Below, one piece after another: positions 57,930 through 64,000 of a stretch of 64,000 nt of DNA. The first letter of the stretch is position 1. Every line of letters starts with the position of its first letter. The notes under the pieces were generated by a model. That model saw nothing but the letters and a program-made list of their open reading frames with translations. It was not told the DNA's origin and made no database searches. The translations under genes were made by a program, and so were the position numbers. The stretch is from Lumnitzera littorea (lineage: Eukaryota; Streptophyta; Magnoliopsida; Myrtales; Combretaceae). The stretch is from the NCBI GenBank assembly GCA_024138015.1, contig JAMXBB010000011.1, forward strand, positions 85,054,685-85,118,684, read 5' to 3'.

Positions 57930-58589
57930 AAGATAAATAAAGGACGTGTTAAAAGATATTGAAATGACAGGGGGCTTACTTTTCTCAATTGTTTCTGTTT
58001 ATGGTTGGTTAATTATGGCATACGAATGCTGAAAATGGAGCAACATGTTAACGTACGTGATGACGAATATAATTTTCTAAATTCAAGGTGTGTTTCACGA
58101 TGATAAAAACTACCGAAGATATATTAGTTCATTTTCTGGGTGAGAAAGCTATCTCATTTTATTTAATGTTTTTTCCCTTCTTTTCATACTATGATTCTCT
58201 AATAGGTAATAGAGATATGATACCGTACTACAGCGTTTTTGACGTCATAGGTCCCAAAACTTTCCATTTGTCAAGGGTTTTCATAAATTGAAATAATATT
58301 TTTCCTATATTTGACATTCTAGTCTAGAGAAGAAATGCATCTCAAGGTCTTTCGTCTTATTGATATTGTCAACCATCTCAATTATGTGCTCTAGGTTAGC
58401 CCAAAAGCAAAATTCATGATCGTCGATCTAGTAACCAGCCATGCTAATAATTTTATTTATTTTCTCTAGTTCATTTAAATTTATTTATTTTACATACCTG
58501 TGGGTTCTACGTAATAGCCTATATGAATGCCTTAGATGGAACAGACATTAGATTTAGCTCCTTTTCATATTGAATGACAATTTCATTGC

Positions 58590-58660
58590 TTGAGTGATTT
58601 CCTCACAATTGATCTTTTCAACGATTTGAGTGATTTCCTCACACAATTGATCTTATCAGC
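58590..58660. repeat. 36-bp tandem repeat, two copies
   Basis: TTGAGTGATTTCCTCACA followed by AATTGATCTT, at 58590 and 58626. Confidence 0.9.
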
Positions 58661-58959
58661 TTACCGTATTGGCTGTGGCGATCTAGAAAATAAAATTTCC
58701 ATAAGTAATATCGGTTTTTCTTCTAATTCTCATCATTTTCTATAATTTTGACTCATATAGATTTTAGAGATTTAATATCCTTGCCCAACTATTGATTAGA
58801 ATTTTTCTTGTTAACATTTGTTTGTATCATTTTAATTTAAGCCGTTCCCATAAACACAAAAAAAAAAAAAAGGAGAAAACCATAAAATATAATTTTAATC
58901 CTTCAAAACCCTTAAAATCCTATCATTCATTATTTGATACATCATGTCTTCAATCCTGA

Positions 58960-59316
58960 TCTAAGGATCCCACGAACATTGTACTTGGATATTAAAGCAC
59001 GAGGTTTGCGTACTTCATTTGGTAATAAGTTCCAAATTTTCATAATTTTATCCTTTGGAATTTTTTGAATCGTTGTTATTGGGTTGGGATTCGTGTCTGC
59101 TTCAACATATCCACGTTCGTCTGCATTACGTATACGTTTTGTTGCATCTGCTGCCGCAGAATCTGTACCACACCTACAAAAGTATTTACTGTATTCATTT
59201 AGCTAGGCGGGTCGGTTGAACCGGTGGATTGGGTGGTAGCGGCGGAGGAGGATTCTTATTAGGAGCAAATTGTTATTACTAGTGCGCCTTTTAGAGTTTC
59301 GAGATCCCTTAGCCAT
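58960..59316 (-). pseudogene. Possible gypsy gag N-terminal remnant
   Basis: The minus-strand ATG at 59316 opens MAKGSRNSKRRTSNNN, followed after a shift by NKNPPPPLPPNPPVQPTRLA and a Gln-rich segment (VQILRQQMQQNVYVMQTNVD). The composition resembles the N-termini of some gypsy gag proteins. No conserved gag core confirmed. It may instead be a host gene fragment. Confidence 0.35.
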
Positions 59317-62300
59317 TTTCTAAGGTTCATCATAAAGAAATAAAGGGCAATATGTCAAATTATTTTTGCCTCAACATAGCAACTAATTTAAGTAACTGCA
59401 ATTTCAATTATTACAAGCAGCAAATTTCTAAAGTATTGCCTAAATAAAGGTTTTTACTATAATAAAATATAACATAATTGTCAAATTCAAATTTTTTTGC
59501 TACATTAAATCTACAAATAATTATTAAGAAAAGGAAAAAACAAGAAAAGTTATTTTTTTTTTATATAACAAGGAAAGTTTACTTTTTTAGAAAGTAGTAA
59601 CTCGAGAAAAACAATGCACAAAGGCAAATTTTTCTTTTTTTTTTTTTTTTAATGCCAAAGACCAATTAAAACCTTAAATGGTTATGATGTGAAATTTTTG
59701 TTAAATAAATAATTAAAAAACTTACTTGAAAATTCCCTTATTTTTCAAAAATAAAAGGAAATATCAATCAACAAATAAAAATGATTTTATTTTATAAAAA
59801 CATTAGTATGTTAATCATTTTTGGTCACAAAAATTGGTCAAGTTTATGTATTTAATAATATTATTTTTTGAAGAAAAAATCTTAGAAAAAAATAATTTTT
59901 ATTACCAATTCTTGGAAAAACATAAATAAACTGTAGTTTTTGGAAACACCAATTAAAATATTTTTTTATTCTTAAAAAGAAAAAACAACTAAATGACACA
60001 ACATTCATTATTCATTTTTTTTTTTCATAAAAACCCAAATGCTAAAATTTTCTCTAAAAAATATGGTAAAATTAGCAAAGATTATTCAAATGCCAAAAAA
60101 ATGCAAATAATATTAAAAATGCCATCTTGTGATTAAAAAGCTCTAAAATTCCTAAGAATGATAAAAAATACAAATTTTAGAAAGAGTGAGACAACAACTA
60201 TAAAATCCCTAAAAATGCACTTTTTGATAAATTATGCAATTTCATATTTATGGAAACCCTAAAAATACTAAAAATTTCAAAAAAAAAAAAGAAATTTTCA
60301 TTAAAAATATGATTTTAATAATGTAACATGTAAAAGTAAAATTTTCTCAATATATATATATATATATATATTTATGCAAATTTATGGTAAAAGTATGCTA
60401 TTTAATTTTTTGAAAGGAAAATGATCTATGATGAAAAATATGATTTTTGTATATAAAAAGAAAATCTTTTTATGATAAAAGTATGCAAATATGCTAAAAA
60501 TATGGAAAACATGACCATTATTATTAAAAGATATAACTCTTTTATTTTTTATGACAATACGGTATCAATTCAATTTTAATACAATCGAACAAACTAAATT
60601 GTGCATATGAAATCCTTAAGGTTTACTAATAAAAAAATGTTTAGATCAATGAAGTCGGTTATGGATAAGCACAGGTTAGCTTGAATCCAATTTAGAGATA
60701 AACCTCAAATTTTCTCTCTTATATTATATTCGATTTTATTCATTTTAAATTAATTTTTTATTTGAATCTACTAAATTAAAATACAATAATAGATTGATTT
60801 ACATTGAAGTTTGATAAGAATGTATTAGAAATGGATTTAAATTAAATCTTTATTAACATGTATTCATCTATATAATAATTTCTACACAATATATTAAGTG
60901 TGTATTGTAATTTAATATGATATATTGTATGATATATGTAGATAAATTATGTACTTTGATATATTTTATTGAACATTATGTAACACATATCAAATTACGT
61001 AGATATTTTATATGTATAGTATATGTACCTAAATAAAATATTTTATTATATAATATGCAATATGTATAATAGTTATTATAAATAATATAGATCTTGTACA
61101 TATTGATATTATGTATTATAAAAAAATAAAGTGTACATGTTATAATAATATATAATATATACAATGTTATGTATAATATTATGTTCCATGGTACAAGATA
61201 TATTATATCTAGTACATATATATATTATTATAGCATATAGTATAACATATGTTATTTTAAATATTATTGAGTATATACACATTACAACTAAATATAATCC
61301 ATTATTTAATATATGTATTTGCATATACATACATATATTGCTATTTATTTTAGATTTACTTTAAATTATATATATAAAGTATTATAGTATATTTCAAATA
61401 ATAACATGTATGTGCTATGTTATAACAATATACAATAATATAAATAATACTATACATTATATTCTATTAGTATACTTTAATAAGTTAAGGATAATATTTG
61501 ATAAATAAGACTACTTTTTTTATCCTTTTCCCTCCAAACATTCCCTCTTCCTTTTATTTTTCCCTCCATTCCTTTTTTTAGGTTTCTTTTTCTTTATGAC
61601 AATCCTCTCCTCTTTTTCTACATTCCATTTTGTGAATCCTTTCTTAGATGTAAACTCCACATCTTCTTTAATTGTTTAAGTTCTCTCTCTTTCTCTCTTA
61701 TATAACAATTATTACATTAAACAAAATACTCTTATTGCAACAATCATTTTAATACTATTATCCTTTAGGTTCTGTGATTTAACATAGTTGAGGACTACAT
61801 TTTCTGCTTTTTATGTTTATGTGTGTGATTGTGGTAAAGTTACTAGTATTAAACGACAATAAATTTTTCTCAATAGTTTGACTGTAAATTATATTAGAAA
61901 CATAATAAATAATATATTTAAAGCACCAAATCCTCGTAAAAATTTGTAAATTGAATTCTCACTTTGATAAAAGAGAATAACTTTAATTTAAGTATTAATC
62001 CTTAACTTTCTTGGAATTATGTGTATGTTTTTGTAAGTCTTTTTCAATTTTAATTTGTTTTGTACTGTTCTTTTTTTGTGTGTGTCTTTCTAAACATGAT
62101 TGTTCAAAAAAGTAATACTTTCATTAATGAAAAAAATCATGATTTGATTATTTTGGTTGTGATGGGTTAGGTTTCAAATAACGAGAAGGCAAGTGCAACG
62201 ACAAAACCCTTTTCTCAAAGCATCAAGCTTTCAGTTATGACAATTTCTTGGTAAGTTGTGAATTTTCTTTTTCTTTTTCTCTTTTTGTCTTTTTACTTGT

Positions 62301-63960
62301 CAAATGAACAGATCTTATTATATAATTGAATTTGATGTCATTATGACTTTTTATATTTTATAGATGATTAATATTGGTCGAGACGCTTCTTTTTTTACTA
62401 TGTAAAGGTTATAGAACTTAATGTTGTTTTATATTTGTATACTAGAAGGAATTATAGTATATGTAATCAACAAAGTTTCAACTTTTATTACAAATTCCAT
62501 GGATATGCTACCATTTACATTTAAGAACTCTATATAAATAATGTTCACGATTTAGTTGTACTTTTCTATTCCCTTTTCAACCTTTAAGAATAAAGATTTG
62601 ATTTTTATTGAGAGATGTATTCTTATTATGAAATGGTTAAACTAATTTATTTTGAGAATTGGAGTTAGATGTCTTTAACCTAATCTTATAGAATTAGTTA
62701 TATCAAATGGTTCTATGCTTATATTAAGTCTTAATTACACTTTTATATAACTGATGTGTATAAAATAAGGATAATAAGAAATTAATGCTAATCTAGTTTT
62801 AAATTAAAAGAATATAGAAGCTTTACATTTTGTTATTGGATTTGGACAATGGATTTCTCTTTAAGATAAAATCTTAATTTAGTTAATACATCTAACTTTA
62901 AAATTATAGAATAATATTTTTTATAAGTTTTGCTAATACATATTTATAATATTTGTAGGAGTAAGAGAAAAGTATAGAATTTTATGAAGAGTTCATTTGA
63001 ACAAAAATGATGGTGAATTAGTGAAAATAGTGATAGCAAGATAAAAACAATAATGATTTTTCTATGTAATTGTTGTTAGTGAAATATTTTATGTATAGAG
63101 TTTATATTTATTGTTGATTTTTCTTTCTCATTTTTATGTTAATAAACATTTTTGTCATTGAAATTATTATATTTATGTTTGGTTATATATATATATATAT
63201 ATTACTAAACTTCTTAAGCCTATTATTCATAACCACTATGAGACTTTATTTAGTTGATTCCAACAAAGATAATTTTCTGCTAACATTAATTCCTATATTC
63301 AATTGGAAAAAAGGTTAAATGAATGTTAATTTAAATTATTTATTAAATGTGAATATTTTATTAGTATATATGACAAAGAAAAATGTTCCATAAAATAACT
63401 AAGTGTTATATTTAACGTTCAAAAGTGTTACTAAAAAGAAATTAATGTTGCTTCTATATTAATAAAATCGTCACATTTACTTCAAAATTTCATTGCCTTA
63501 TAAAAAAAAAATTGTTGTATTTATATTCTTATCTCTATAATATCCATTAAATTAAGCAATAATAATTTTCATTGCATAAAGCGTTTTATTCATTCCTTAA
63601 TAGTTTATGCAATGTGGACTTACATCAACAGCTATTTTTTTTTTTTTTATTGCCTTAGCTTATATGTTATAAAATTATAGGTAGAGACAACAAATTTTAT
63701 TGTTACCTTAGAGTCTTTTTGACGTAGTGGTGTGAATATTTTGTAGTCCAATATAATCACATCATCTAGTAATATCTTCAATAACTTTAAGTATAACTCA
63801 CAAGCAACAACTTATAAATCTACAAAACAATCTAAGCAAATATGAGTTTATCTTGAAGCTTAGCCTACTTTACTACTCCCTTTAGTTTTCACCATAAGAA
63901 AGATAATTAGCCTAAGTTTTAATGAGATTTATAACCTATAGTTTTGGTAAAGATTTAATA
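59317..63960. other. Very AT-rich intergenic region
   Basis: Poly-A/T-rich DNA with (TA)n runs (60352-60371, 63186-63201) and palindromic TATAATATGTTATAACAT-like segments at 60880-61450. Short ORFs rich in I/Y/N here are compositional. No gene recognised. Confidence 0.6.
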
Positions 63961-64000
63961 TGTCACATCCCAAGATTGAGGTGTGACTTTTTTGCCACAT
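63961..64000. repeat. Possible start of another LTR at the window edge
   Basis: TGTCACATCC followed by CAAGATTGAGGTGTGAC forms an inverted repeat (GTCACA.../...TGTGAC) like the ends of several plant gypsy LTRs. Cut by the window end. Confidence 0.35.

Larger units (their letters stand above)
57276..58960. other. Intergenic with short direct repeats
   Basis: No gene recognised. Two short tandem repeats are noted separately (57870-57929 and 58590-58660). Confidence 0.5.

Noticed and set aside
60976..61364. Several ORFs rich in I, Y, N
   Set aside because: They are expected from very AT-rich palindromic DNA. No conserved features.
1..64000. tRNA, rRNA or other structural RNA genes
   Set aside because: No cloverleaf-like A/B box combinations or rRNA-like blocks were noticed. 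The tRNA-like strings are primer-binding sites of retrotransposons. A tRNAscan-SE or Infernal run would settle this.

Overview
This window is repeat-dense, AT-rich and CpG-poor nuclear DNA, almost certainly from a plant and probably a eudicot. The evidence is several plant-specific LTR-retrotransposon lineages (Athila, Tat and chromovirus-type Ty3/gypsy, plus a copia fragment), plant L1-type LINE remnants, and plant-style leaders, TATA boxes and introns inside the elements. I found no intact host protein gene, no rRNA or tRNA gene and no CRISPR array. I could not place the species.

Layout: 1-670 holds a Tat-type integrase remnant (+). 784-2510 holds an L1-type LINE reverse-transcriptase remnant (+). 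2521-3835 is a truncated Athila LTR (+). 3836-7981 looks like the 5' end of an old minus-strand gypsy element ('E'): a little internal sequence, a tRNA-iMet-type primer-binding site, and a long LTR. 7982-20391 is a degenerate minus-strand Athila element ('A'), whose right LTR is cut short. 20393-37950 is a minus-strand chromovirus-like gypsy element ('C'). C is split by the youngest and most complete element, plus-strand Athila 'B' (21426-33594), which has two LTRs, a PBS, a PPT and a perfect AGATA target-site duplication. 37950-38485 is a LINE RNase H remnant. 38486-46240 is AT-rich intergenic DNA with a copia LTR and PBS at 39674-39901. 46241-57275 is an old minus-strand Tat element ('D') that carries an additional ORF in the opposite orientation. 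57276-64000 is very AT-rich intergenic DNA with a gag-like remnant and, at the last bases, what may be the edge of another LTR.

In A, B, C and D the genes follow the usual order (gag, protease, RT, RNase H, integrase), and all are broken. Most damage I could read is C->T or G->A: in-frame stops, lost catalytic or metal-binding residues, and degraded primer-binding sites. This is what long-term cytosine methylation and deamination would produce. LTR divergence, judged by eye, suggests B is youngest (about 96% identity), A is older (mid to high 80s) and D is oldest (about 80%).

The most interesting signal is in the Athila elements. B has a seven-copy, ~70-bp hairpin repeat between pol and its second ORF, and the same hairpin unit occurs twice in each LTR just upstream of the TATA box. 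After the internal array come a TATA-like box, a pyrimidine-rich leader, a GTAAGT donor, a ~560-bp putative intron and a CAG acceptor directly before the second ORF. Element A, though strongly diverged, repeats this layout (palindromes, TATATAA, CT-rich leader, GTATG donor, ~620-bp intron, TAG acceptor, ATG). This suggests a conserved internal U3-like promoter and spliced leader for the second ORF.
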